Positions 8,707 through 17,361 of a stretch of 64,000 nt of DNA are shown piece after piece. A program made the position numbers and the translations under genes. Where the stretch lies: the NCBI GenBank assembly GCA_964418255.1, contig CAYQKV010000003.1, forward strand, positions 62,001-126,000. The letters are read 5' to 3'. Position 1 is the stretch's first letter. Each line of letters starts with the position of its first letter. This DNA comes from CAG-1782 sp964418255 (GTDB lineage Bacteria > Bacillota > Clostridia > Christensenellales > DTU072). A model generated the notes under the pieces. The model was not told the DNA's origin and made no database searches. It saw only the letters and a program-made list of their open reading frames with translations.

Positions 8707-9576
8707 ATGTTTGAATTTATTGTAAATCCCGTTGCGGGGAAAGGTAAATCGCTTAACGCGTTGCGTCAGGCGGAAAAGAAGTTTTCCGAAAAGGGAGTCG
8801 AGTATCGGGTCCATAAAGCGGAAAGAGCGGGGCACGCGACGGAAATATGTCGTGAACTGACCGAAAACGGCGCGAACATCGTCGTTTTCGGCGGTGACGG
8901 AACGTTTAACGAGGCGTTGAACGGTATAGTGGATTTTGAAAACACGACCGTAGGTTTCGTGCCGTGCGGAACGGGAAACGACTACGTGAAAGCTACGGAT
9001 ATTCCGAGAGACGTCGACAGAGCGTTGGAAAGAATACTCGGCGGCAAGACGGGGTACACCGATTTTATCGATATGAACGGCAGACGGTGTCTCAACGTCG
9101 CGGGCGGCGGGATGGATACCGACGTTCTGGTTACTTACGCGCAAATGAAACATTTTCACGGCAAGGCGAAGTATTATATAAGCCTTCTGAAAGTGCTTTC
9201 GCATCTGAAATTTCATAAGGTACGCATTTCCATAGACGGCGGGGAAGCCGCGGAGAAGAGCGTTTTTCTAATCAGCATAGCAAACGGTATTTACATAGGC
9301 GGCGGTATGCCGATAAGTCCGAATTCTTCGGTAAACGACGGTAAACTCAACGTCGTTATCGTAAACGAGATTAAAAAATCCAAAGTGCTCGGGTTATTGC
9401 TCAAATTTCTCAAAGGAAAGCACCTGGAAGAACCTTGCTCGGAAGAGTATCTGTGCGACAGCGCGAAGCTGGAAATGCTGGACGAAGGGAGCGTGCAGGC
9501 GGACGGCGAAGTGACTGATTATAAAGTTCTCGATTGCCGTATAGTTCACGATGTATTGCGCGTTTTTGTCGATTAA
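8707..9576 (+). CDS. Diacylglycerol/lipid kinase family protein (DagK/YegS type)
   Basis: 289 residues. The N-terminal DAGK catalytic domain starts FIVNPVAGKGKS and contains the nucleotide site GGDGTFNEALNGI near 62-74 and PCGTGND near 95. The C-terminal beta-sandwich includes the usual SVFLISIANGIYIGGG and QADGE segments. The family phosphorylates diacylglycerol or related lipids at the inner membrane face, recycling lipid from lipoteichoic acid synthesis in Gram-positives. Substrate is not fixed by sequence. Start: GGGAGG at 5 bp. GH31 follows after 20 bp, so co-transcription is likely. Confidence 0.9.
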   Translation: MFEFIVNPVAGKGKSLNALRQAEKKFSEKGVEYRVHKAERAGHATEICRELTENGANIVVFGGDGTFNEALNGIVDFENTTVGFVPCGTGNDYVKATDIPRDVDRALERILGGKTGYTDFIDMNGRRCLNVAGGGMDTDVLVTYAQMKHFHGKAKYYISLLKVLSHLKFHKVRISIDGGEAAEKSVFLISIANGIYIGGGMPISPNSSVNDGKLNVVIVNEIKKSKVLGLLLKFLKGKHLEEPCSEEYLCDSAKLEMLDEGSVQADGEVTDYKVLDCRIVHDVLRVFVD

Positions 9577-9596
9577 ACCGAAAAGCGGAGGAAAAT

Positions 9597-11960
9597 ATGA
9601 CAGAACTCAATCCCTGTCTCGTGACGGAGACGAGACCGCTTGCCGCGAAAAAAAATATTATTTGCGGAGAAGGCTACCGATTGACCGTACTTACCCCGTC
9701 TCTTTTGCGTGTGGAAACGCAGAAAGACGGAATTTTCACCGACGAAGCCACGCAGTATATATGGTTCCGCGATTTCGGGGAGAACGAATTCGAGGTGAAA
9801 TCCACGGGCAGTACGGTTATCGTGGAGACGGCGGAATGTAAGTTCAATTTTTCCGTCGCGCGGAAAAAAGTAATGTCCGTGTATATCGAAAGGGAAAAGA
9901 AATGGGTTGCGTGCAATAACAAAAACAACCTCGGCGGAACCTGCCGAACTCTCGATATGCGGCAAGGAAAGGTCGGGCTCGGGAACGGCGTTATTTCCAA
10001 AAGCGGAGTAGCCGTGATTTGCGACGACGGTATCGCGCTCGGAAACGACGGCGCGCTTTGCCCGCGCAAGGCAAAGGAGAGCGACGAGTATATTTTCGCG
10101 TACGGCAAGAGATATGAAGAAGGGTTAAACGCGTATTTTTATCTCACGGGAAGCACGCCGATGCTTCCGAGGTACGTTCTCGGCAACTGGTGGAGCAGAT
10201 ACTATGCTTACACGCAGGAAGAATATATAAATCTTATGAAGCGTTTCGAACGCGAAAATATTCCGTTTACCGTCGCTACGGTCGATATGGACTGGCATTG
10301 GGTGAAGGTGAACGAGAAGTTCGGGACGAATTACAAAACGAAAAATCCGCTTCAAACGGAAGGGTGGACGGGATACAGTTGGAACACCGACCTTTTTCCC
10401 GATTACAGAGAATTCCTCAAATGGTTGCACGCGCATAATTTGCGCGTTACTCTCAATTTACATCCCGCTTCGGGGGTAAGAGCGTTCGAAGACGTGTACG
10501 AAGGAATGGCGAAAGCTATGGGCGTAGACCCGACAAGCAAGAAAGATATTCCTTTCGATATAGCGGACAATAAATTTATCAACGCTTATTTCGAAGAACT
10601 TCATCATCGGTACGAACGGGACGGAGTGGATTTCTGGTGGATTGATTGGCAACAGGGAAAGAAGTCCACGCTTAAAGACGTAGACCCGCTCTGGGCGCTC
10701 AATCATTATCACTATCTCGATAACGCGCGCGAAGGAAAACGCGGTATGGTGCTTTCGCGGTATTGCGGGATAGGTGCGCACAGATACCCCCTCGGGTTCA
10801 GCGGCGACTATATTACAAAGTGGAAAAGCCTTGCTTTTCAGCCTGAGTTTACCAACACGGCGAGCAATATAGGATACGATTGGTGGAGCCACGATATAGG
10901 CGGGCATCACTTAGGATATTACGACGACGAAATGTATCTGAGATGGTGTCAGTACGGCGTGTTCAGTCCGATAAACAGACTGCACAGCACGTGTTTCGCG
11001 TTGCAGGGAAAAGAACCGTGGAAACATAGCGAAACGGTGAGAAGAATTACCGGAGAATATCTGAGATTAAGGCACGCGATGATACCTTATATCTATACCG
11101 CTTCGAGAATGACGCATAAGGAAAACGTCGCTTTGTGCAGACCGATGTACTATGAATACCCCGACGTAAAAGAAGCGTATTCCGTGCCTAATCAGTACTT
11201 TTTCGGAAGCGAACTCATAGTTTGTCCGATAACGAAGAAAATAAATCGGAAAGTCAACCTCGCGGAAGTGAAAGTATGGTTGCCGAAAGGAAGATACACC
11301 GACATATTTACGGGGCAGACATATACGGGCGGACAGACCGTCGTTATGTGCCGAGACGCGGAGTTCATTCCCGTGCTGGCAAAAGAAGGAGGGATAATAC
11401 CTCTTTCCGCGGATAAAGGAAACGGGTGTAATAACCCCGAAAACCTGAAAATTCTCGCGTTCAGAGGAAAAGGAGAGTACACCCTTTACGAAGACGACGG
11501 AATGACTTATCAATGTGAAAACGGAGCGTTCGCCACGACGAAGTTCGAAATCGAAGAAGAAGGCAAAGTCGTTAAGTTTACGATAAATCCGACGGAAGGA
11601 GATTTGACGCTTGTCCCCGAAAAACGGAATTATACCGTATGTTTCAAAGATATTACCGCGGGAAAAGTAACGGTAAACGGAGAGGAACGAGAGTTCGGAG
11701 AGGAAATTGTTTTCACCGCGGAGACCGCGACGGGCGCGACGGTGGTAATCGAAAACGCAGTGAAAAAGGACAACGGAGATATTTTCGAACAAGTCAACGT
11801 GATATTAAGCCGTTTACAGGGGAGCAACCTTGTAAAACAAATTCTGTATACCCTCGCGGGGATAGGAAAGGCAAAAGACAAGGAAGAATTGAAAAAGGCG
11901 ATAAAAAGGAGTCTTTTCCCGCGTAGAGTGAAAACCGCAGCGCTGGAAATATTACTGTAA
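9597..11960 (+). CDS. Glycoside hydrolase family 31 protein (alpha-glucosidase-like)
   Basis: 787 residues without a signal peptide, so probably cytoplasmic. GH31 enzymes hydrolyse alpha-linked glycosides through an Asp nucleophile. The TIM-barrel region is clear: WWSRYYAYTQEEYINLM near 200, DMDWHW near 232, and FWWIDWQQG near 344-352, where the Asp is the expected nucleophile. A segment with GYDWWSHDIGGHHLGYYDDE and SPINRLHS follows. WQQG after the nucleophile departs from the WxDMNE pattern of classical alpha-glucosidases, so substrate is uncertain. About 60 C-terminal residues form a lysine-rich helical extension with no match I recognise. Start: GCGGAGGAAAAT before the ATG. It probably shares a transcript with the lipid kinase. 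Confidence 0.88.
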   Translation: MTELNPCLVTETRPLAAKKNIICGEGYRLTVLTPSLLRVETQKDGIFTDEATQYIWFRDFGENEFEVKSTGSTVIVETAECKFNFSVARKKVMSVYIEREKKWVACNNKNNLGGTCRTLDMRQGKVGLGNGVISKSGVAVICDDGIALGNDGALCPRKAKESDEYIFAYGKRYEEGLNAYFYLTGSTPMLPRYVLGNWWSRYYAYTQEEYINLMKRFERENIPFTVATVDMDWHWVKVNEKFGTNYKTKNPLQTEGWTGYSWNTDLFPDYREFLKWLHAHNLRVTLNLHPASGVRAFEDVYEGMAKAMGVDPTSKKDIPFDIADNKFINAYFEELHHRYERDGVDFWWIDWQQGKKSTLKDVDPLWALNHYHYLDNAREGKRGMVLSRYCGIGAHRYPLGFSGDYITKWKSLAFQPEFTNTASNIGYDWWSHDIGGHHLGYYDDEMYLRWCQYGVFSPINRLHSTCFALQGKEPWKHSETVRRITGEYLRLRHAMIPYIYTASRMTHKENVALCRPMYYEYPDVKEAYSVPNQYFFGSELIVCPITKKINRKVNLAEVKVWLPKGRYTDIFTGQTYTGGQTVVMCRDAEFIPVLAKEGGIIPLSADKGNGCNNPENLKILAFRGKGEYTLYEDDGMTYQCENGAFATTKFEIEEEGKVVKFTINPTEGDLTLVPEKRNYTVCFKDITAGKVTVNGEEREFGEEIVFTAETATGATVVIENAVKKDNGDIFEQVNVILSRLQGSNLVKQILYTLAGIGKAKDKEELKKAIKRSLFPRRVKTAALEILL

Positions 11961-11971
11961 AAGAGAGAAAA

Positions 11972-12778
11972 ATGGTAGAAAATAATTTGTTTTTATGCCC
12001 GCATTGCGGGCATAAACTGTCGATAAAAGAAAAAAGCCTCGTTTGCGAAAACGGGCATTGTTTTGACGTTGCAAAAAGCGGCTACGTCAATCTTTTGCCT
12101 GCGAACAGGAAAAATTCGATAGACCCCGGCGACAATAAAGAAATGATTGCGGCAAGAGTAAGAGTTATGAATAAAGGCTACTACCGACCGCTTGCCGAAT
12201 ACATAGCGCAAACGCTTAAAGAAAAAAGCGGCTCGGTTCTGGACGCTGGTTGCGGAACGGGTTATATTGCAGGATACATTAAAAACGCATTAAAGGATAC
12301 CGAAGTTACGGGAACGGACATCTCAAAACACGCAATAGAGCAAGCGAGCAAGTTATATAAGCAAGTAAACTTTGCCGTCGCAAGCAGCAAGAGGCTGCCG
12401 ATTGAAGAGAAAAGCGTTTCCGCGGTTATATGCGCGTTCGCGCCGGTTTATGCTGAAGAATTCGCGAGAGTGACGAAAGAAAACGGTTTACTTTTAAGGG
12501 TGGTGCCCGCGAAAAATCATTTGTTTAACTTAAAGGAATTTCTGTACGAAGAGCCGAGGTATAACGAGGAAGACGACGCGGAGTTCGTCGGGTACGAAAA
12601 AGAGAGTGTGGAAACGGTAAAAGGGGTTTTCGTCGGATGCGCCGACGAAATCAAAGCTCTCGTAAAAATGACTCCTTATTATTATCATACGTCGCAGGAA
12701 AAACTTTCTAAACTCGACGGAGTACGAACACTTTCGGTAAACACCGAGTTCGAAGTAAGATTTTTTCGGAAAGCATAA
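11972..12778 (+). CDS. rlmA: RlmA-type 23S rRNA guanine N1-methyltransferase family protein
   Basis: 268 residues. The N-terminal zinc-binding module has CPHC at residues 9-12 and CENGHCFD near 28, then KSGYVNLL, a typical RlmA signature. It is followed by a Rossmann methyltransferase with VLDAGCGTGYIAGYI near 88-102. RlmA proteins methylate G745 or G748 of 23S rRNA. Which of the two cannot be told from sequence alone. It sits 11 bp after the GH31 gene with a weak AGAGAG site. The order may simply reflect read-through. Confidence 0.82.
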   Translation: MVENNLFLCPHCGHKLSIKEKSLVCENGHCFDVAKSGYVNLLPANRKNSIDPGDNKEMIAARVRVMNKGYYRPLAEYIAQTLKEKSGSVLDAGCGTGYIAGYIKNALKDTEVTGTDISKHAIEQASKLYKQVNFAVASSKRLPIEEKSVSAVICAFAPVYAEEFARVTKENGLLLRVVPAKNHLFNLKEFLYEEPRYNEEDDAEFVGYEKESVETVKGVFVGCADEIKALVKMTPYYYHTSQEKLSKLDGVRTLSVNTEFEVRFFRKA

Positions 12779-12926
12779 GTAAAAGCACGGAAAACGCGCC
12801 GCGGAGAAGTAAATACGGTCGTCGGATACGCGTTATTTTGAAGGTCGCGCGAAAGGCGGCTTTTGTCGTTAATTTGACGTAACCCGTCGCAAAAAGTCGG
12901 TATGGTTTTTTGCCGTCGAAAACTGT

Positions 12927-12955
12927 TTGACAAGCAAATTTTTTTTGAATATAAT
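12927..12955 (+). promoter_or_regulatory. Promoter of the transglutaminase-like surface protein
   Basis: TTGACA at 12927-12932, a 17-bp spacer that includes a T-run, and TATAAT at 12950-12955. About 22 nt of leader with GGAGG precede the ATG at 12984. Confidence 0.85.
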
Positions 12956-12983
12956 TGCCGTATAAAAGTACTTTGGAGGCTTT

Positions 12984-15842
12984 ATGAAATCTAATGCTAA
13001 ACACGCTATACTTTTTTCCGTGCTTGCGGGTTTGCTTATTCTTGCGGTAGTAATCGCGGGAATATACGGAGGGCAGAACGGCGCGGCGGTTGCTTCCGAG
13101 AACGGAAACGACGGAAAGTATTATTATAACGAGCTCAGAAACAGCGCTCTCGCGCAGAAGTTTTACGGCGTTCTGAGCGAAATGGCGGAAGACGGTCGGT
13201 TGAAAACGGGCACAGGCTCTTATGATTTGACTCAGGTTCTTACGCAAGAGGAAATCGCGGAGTATGTGGACGCGCAGTCCGCTAAAATTCCGGTTGCGTT
13301 CGGTGCGGCGAGAGATTCGTTTTATATGGATAATCCGGATTTATTCTATGTGGATTTATATAAAATCGAATTTCAGGGCGGAATGCAGAACGGAAAATAC
13401 GTCGCATACATAAATTCCGGGCGCGCGGATAATTTCTTAACTGCGGATTTCGCAGACGCTGATTCGGTAAACGAGGCTGTAAAAGAATATGAAGCGGCGT
13501 TAAACGCTGCGGTTACGGCGGCGAAAAACGAATGCGGAGACGACGTCGTGAAGCTTGTCAAGTATGTTAATGAATATATCATAGAAAAGACCGAATACGA
13601 TTACGGCGCATACGAAGACGCGCAAAAAGGAAAGGCGTACCGCGACTACGTCAATTCTGCGTACGGCGCGCTTGTGAAAGGCAAGGCGATGTGCGGCGGA
13701 TATTCTCGCGCGTTCAAAGCCGTTATGGACAGACTCGGCGTGCCCTGCGCTCTTATTCAAGGGTCGGGATATATCAAAGGCGAGTCGGATTCGGACGGCG
13801 GTTTCGAAGCGCATATGTGGAACGCCGTTTCCGTGGGCGGACTTTGGTACGGTGTGGACGTTACCTGGAACGACGGTTCGTTTACCGCGGAAAAATACCT
13901 TTTGGTCGGAGACGAAACAATGTCGGCGGAGCATTTTTCGGATTCCGTAATATCCACTTCGGGATACAAATTGAAATATCCCGCGCTCAGACCGTTCGAC
14001 TACGGCGTTACCGAGGATAAAGGCGGTTTTACGTTTAAGGACGAAGGATATCTCCTTAAAGACGAGGCTCTCGGCGATACCGAGGAAAACAGATTGTATA
14101 TGGGATATTTCGACTCCGAAGACCCTGACCGTGAAGGACAGAAATATCTTCAATTCGGAGTAAGCTACGACGGTATGGATTATAAACAGCTCGCGGAAAA
14201 CGGAAAGTATCTTGCGTACAGAACCATAAACGAAGACGGAACTTGCGAAGTTTGGGTGGATTTTTACACGTTCAGCGAGGCGATGAAAGTCGCAGGTATT
14301 ACCGACGTCGATTATCCGTCGGCGCAAGGATATACGGTCAGCAACTACTCTTACGGAACTTATCAAGTGCAATACGCCGTAATGGATATTCCGGGCAATG
14401 CCGATTCGTTCGGCAGATATACTGATTCACCCGAAGACCATATAATTGCCGTGAGCGCGATTTATTCCAACGACGCTTTCGGAAGCTACATTCCGGCTCC
14501 GAGCGTGATGCGCAGAACTCCGAACAATAACAGTTGGATAAGGACCTTCGACCCGGTGGATATTACTTTCGAGTACTCGGAGAAGCTCGTAAAGGAAAAT
14601 GAGAACAAAGGAATAGGCGTTAAAATCACGTCGCAGCACAGTGATATCGAGAATTATGCGCGCATAGAGAATTTAACCTTCGACGGGGATAAAACGATAA
14701 GCTTCCGTTTCTATCCGAGTGTAAGTTATACGCACAGTCAGGAAGTTTATTCGCTCGCTCCCGTAAATCTTATCGGAGAAAAGAGCGAGAAAAAACCCGA
14801 GCCGTCGAGCTATACGTTTAAGAGAAAGAGCGTTGTATGCCCGAAAGTATTCAACGACGGAAGACTGTATATGAGCATATTCGGCGAACCGCAGTTTTTG
14901 GGCGCGGAAAATCTTGCGCTTAACGATTTTAAGGACAAGGACGGACAGCCCGTGGCGGGCAATCAGAGAAGTCAGCTTATGCTGGTAGTCAACAAACCGA
15001 CCGCGCAGGAAGAAGAGGCGATGGAAAACTTGCTTACCGAACAGACGAATCTTGAAAAAGAGGATATAAAGGCAAGCGAAACTTATCAAATCGATTTGCA
15101 GATGTGCGGAAGAATTCAGACGATACAGTCGGGGAGTTTTATGCAGGTCGGTTTCGGGTTCCCCGCAGGGTACGGACCCGATGACGAGGGCGTTACGTTC
15201 GCGGTTTATCACTATACGCGAAAAGCCGACGGCACTATCGATACGGTGGAAGAAATTCCTTGCGTAATTACGAAGTACGGCATAGTTGCGACGGTGAAAA
15301 GTTTCAGCCCGTTTATGGTTTGCGCGGTAGACAAGAGCAAAGTAGAAACGAAGAAAAACATATACGCTTCGGTCAACGGCGTAGGCGGCACAATCGACAA
15401 CACTGTGATACAGACGGTTGGCGACGGTGGCATAACCTACGAAATTACGCCCGACGCGAAATATAAAATAAACAGCGTTAAACTTAACGGAGTGAACATA
15501 ACCGAAAAAGTGAGCGGCGGAAAACTGAGTTTATCGAAGTCCGACCTGTCCGACGGCGGCAACGTGTTGGAAGTTACGTTTATATCGGAAAGGGTGGACG
15601 CTTTCTATAAAGCGAACAATATCAAAATCGCCGAACCCGAGTTTATTGTAAGTCCCGACGTAATTGACAGCATAATTATTGACGGGAAAACCGACGTAAC
15701 GGACGGAGGCAAAGAGAAGAACATTGTCGCTATCGCCGTGGGCGCGTCGGTAGGCGGAGTCGTACTCATCGCCGGGATTGTGGTTTTGGTCTTGTTTTTA
15801 AGGAAAAGAAAGAAATCAACCCCTAAAAAAGAAGAAAAGTAA
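12984..15842 (+). CDS. Membrane-anchored surface protein with transglutaminase-like domain
   Basis: 952 residues. An N-terminal hydrophobic signal or anchor covers about 9-30. A transglutaminase/protease-like domain covers about 130-300, with the catalytic Cys in AMCGGYSRAF near 236, His in FEAHMWNAV near 276 and Asp in YGVDVTWND near 291. A long extracellular beta-rich part of unknown type follows, then a single C-terminal membrane helix near 918-940 and a basic Lys/Arg tail. Topology suggests an exported protein tethered at the C-terminus. The fold could be a peptidase or a cross-linker; nothing in the sequence decides this. It is a single-gene unit with its own promoter and terminator. Confidence 0.82.
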   Translation: MKSNAKHAILFSVLAGLLILAVVIAGIYGGQNGAAVASENGNDGKYYYNELRNSALAQKFYGVLSEMAEDGRLKTGTGSYDLTQVLTQEEIAEYVDAQSAKIPVAFGAARDSFYMDNPDLFYVDLYKIEFQGGMQNGKYVAYINSGRADNFLTADFADADSVNEAVKEYEAALNAAVTAAKNECGDDVVKLVKYVNEYIIEKTEYDYGAYEDAQKGKAYRDYVNSAYGALVKGKAMCGGYSRAFKAVMDRLGVPCALIQGSGYIKGESDSDGGFEAHMWNAVSVGGLWYGVDVTWNDGSFTAEKYLLVGDETMSAEHFSDSVISTSGYKLKYPALRPFDYGVTEDKGGFTFKDEGYLLKDEALGDTEENRLYMGYFDSEDPDREGQKYLQFGVSYDGMDYKQLAENGKYLAYRTINEDGTCEVWVDFYTFSEAMKVAGITDVDYPSAQGYTVSNYSYGTYQVQYAVMDIPGNADSFGRYTDSPEDHIIAVSAIYSNDAFGSYIPAPSVMRRTPNNNSWIRTFDPVDITFEYSEKLVKENENKGIGVKITSQHSDIENYARIENLTFDGDKTISFRFYPSVSYTHSQEVYSLAPVNLIGEKSEKKPEPSSYTFKRKSVVCPKVFNDGRLYMSIFGEPQFLGAENLALNDFKDKDGQPVAGNQRSQLMLVVNKPTAQEEEAMENLLTEQTNLEKEDIKASETYQIDLQMCGRIQTIQSGSFMQVGFGFPAGYGPDDEGVTFAVYHYTRKADGTIDTVEEIPCVITKYGIVATVKSFSPFMVCAVDKSKVETKKNIYASVNGVGGTIDNTVIQTVGDGGITYEITPDAKYKINSVKLNGVNITEKVSGGKLSLSKSDLSDGGNVLEVTFISERVDAFYKANNIKIAEPEFIVSPDVIDSIIIDGKTDVTDGGKEKNIVAIAVGASVGGVVLIAGIVVLVLFLRKRKKSTPKKEEK

Positions 15843-15868
15843 AGAATACTTAAAAAGCGAGATTGCAA

Positions 15869-15906
15869 GAGCCGCCGCATTGTTTGATACGGCGGCTCGC
15901 TATTTT
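15869..15906 (+). terminator. Rho-independent terminator after the surface protein
   Basis: GAGCCGCCG (15869-15877) pairs with CGGCGGCTC (15890-15898) across a 12-nt loop, followed by GCTATTTTT. Confidence 0.8.
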
Positions 15907-15924
15907 TACCGGGATAAAAAGAAA

Positions 15925-16263
15925 TCAGATAGTGGTTTTATCGTTATCGCGGTTAAAGGCGGATTCTAATTCCTCGGCTTTTTTCTTTTTGTGCTTAATG
16001 ACGGCGCAAGCGATGAAAGCTATTAAATGAACGAATAGAAGAGACCCGCCGACGGCAGTCAACGGTATGCCCGTCGCGTCTTTTTCGTAGAGCATACACA
16101 GTCCTATAATAAAAGTTATAATTCCGCCGAAAGCGACTAAAAGCGTTAACGCTCTGAAAAAAGCGCTTGCCTTTTTTCCGAAAGTTTTATCGGGAATGAG
16201 CGCGCAAATTATTTCACCGTATACTTCAAACAGAATTTGCGCTACGAGTTCCAGCAATTCCAT
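15925..16263 (-). CDS. Small two-helix membrane protein of unknown function
   Basis: 112 residues starting MELLELVAQIL. Two hydrophobic segments are visible (about 47-70 and 77-98), then a Lys-rich stretch (KHKKKKAEE) and a polar C-terminus. I do not recognise the family. The frame stays open 25 codons further upstream, but that part overlaps repeat-like sequence and has no start signal. It is convergent with the surface protein, whose terminator lies between them. Confidence 0.6.
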   Translation of the reverse strand: MELLELVAQILFEVYGEIICALIPDKTFGKKASAFFRALTLLVAFGGIITFIIGLCMLYEKDATGIPLTAVGGSLLFVHLIAFIACAVIKHKKKKAEELESAFNRDNDKTTI

Positions 16264-16342
16264 AGCGTGAATATAGCATAGAATAGTACTGATGTCAAGA
16301 TAAACGACTCGGCGTGGGATTCCGACCAAACGGCGCAAGGCT

Positions 16343-16560
16343 TCCGACCAAACGTTATGCGGAAAATCGCTCGCGGTAGGCTTTCAGCCGACACGCGGAC
16401 GATTTTTTTTATCCGCATAAGTCGGACTACCAAGGAAGCAAAATGACACATTTTGCTTATCATCTTAAATTCGCAGGGGGCGTTGCCCCTTGCTCGAACC
16501 CCGTAAGGGCAAAAAGTGAAAATGCGATTTCCACTTTTTGGATTTAATTTATTCCTTATT
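16343..16560 (+). repeat. Multi-hairpin repeat element A, copy 5
   Basis: Starts TCCGACCAAACGTTATGCGG. H1 closes with ATCCGCATAAGTCGGAC; H2 is AAGCAAAATG/CATTTTGCTT. H3 is GCAGGGGG/CCCCTTGC, a different sequence that still pairs. H4 is AAAAAGTG/CACTTTTT. Its right flank continues into element B exactly as at copy 10 near 57.7 kb. Confidence 0.88.
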
Positions 16561-16630
16561 CTCTTCCCCCATTTAAGTTTTCGCTTAATGTAAGGGAAAG
16601 ATTAAAAACACAAATAATAAAAGTTTTTGT

Positions 16631-16774
16631 AAAGAGGGAGCGCGAGGGAGAAGAAACTTTTTGCCTAAAAAGGTTTTCTCCCTCGCATACTCTTTAATAA
16701 AATTTTTGTTTTTTTTGTAAGGGGAGAGCGCGAGAGGGGAGAAACTTTTTGCTAAAAAAGGTTTCCCCTCTCGC
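16631..16774 (+). repeat. Element B: two tandem long hairpins
   Basis: Unit 1 (16631-16695) pairs AAAGAG with CTCTTT on the outside and GCGAGGGAGAA with TTCTCCCTCGC inside, around AAACTTTTT/AAAAAGGTTT. Unit 2 (16729-16774) has the same inner part, but GCGAGAGGGG pairs with CCCCTCTCGC. Both arms differ from unit 1 in step. No gene is seen between 16264 and 16783. Confidence 0.8.
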
Positions 16775-16783
16775 ACACTCTAC

Positions 16784-17188
16784 TTATACGAAAGCAAGTA
16801 GACCTAATTTTCGGTTTTCGAGGGAGAGTATTTCCGCGACGTCGGCATAAGGGAGGGTGAGTTTGTCGAGTAAGACGAAAATACTGATTTGGGTGCTTAA
16901 AAGCGCGTTTTTAAGAGACTGGCAAGGGACGTTGACATTGCGGAAAGAGGGGACGTAGGAAGTGTTTTTTATCAGCGCGTTGAGTTTGGACAGCGAGCGG
17001 TAGATGACGTTTTTCATATAGTTGGCGGTTCGGCGCGAACTCTGCGGAAGACGCGGAATCAGACCGTTGAGGTAATCGAGCTGGTTTTCTTCGAGAATTA
17101 TTACCTGTTCTATGACGGCGGAGCCGTCCTGAGCCGAGCTTTCGAGAGCGGTTCTGTACTCGCGGGCAAGCTGTTCGATATTCTGCAT
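16784..17188 (-). CDS. Hypothetical protein, predominantly helical
   Basis: 134 residues starting MQNIEQLAREYRTAL. The start has a GGAGG box 4 bp upstream on the minus strand. The sequence is mostly helical, with Leu-rich heptads (EENQLDYLNGLIPRL, LNALIKN) and no signal peptide, membrane helix or metal motif. I do not recognise a family. It is divergent from serS (173 bp apart). Element B lies immediately beyond its stop, so its 3' end falls beside structured repeats. The good ribosome site and normal codon use argue that it is real. Confidence 0.6.
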   Translation of the reverse strand: MQNIEQLAREYRTALESSAQDGSAVIEQVIILEENQLDYLNGLIPRLPQSSRRTANYMKNVIYRSLSKLNALIKNTSYVPSFRNVNVPCQSLKNALLSTQISIFVLLDKLTLPYADVAEILSLENRKLGLLAFV

Positions 17189-17361
17189 AGTGCCTCCGAC
17201 TTCGTTTTTTGTATAAATATGCGACTTAACGTTTAAGCGTGACGGATTATGTCTAATTTACGGCAGACAATACGATATGTCCGCTCTTTTTTTTGAAAAT
17301 AATTGCAATTCGGAAAAGTATATAGTAAAATAATAAATTATAAGTAAAATACGAGGTAAAA

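Noticed and set aside
6097..9216. A very long open frame on the minus strand opposite gyrA and the lipid kinase
   Set aside because: It is antisense to two strongly conserved genes. The predicted protein is Arg/Phe/Tyr-rich noise without motifs, typical of codon-shadowed frames in this genome.
12984..15842. LPXTG sortase anchor on the large surface protein
   Set aside because: The C-terminus has a membrane helix and basic tail but no LPXTG-like motif ahead of it.
17189..17361. T-box leader upstream of serS
   Set aside because: No GGTGGTACCGCG-type T-box sequence and no terminator hairpin are present.
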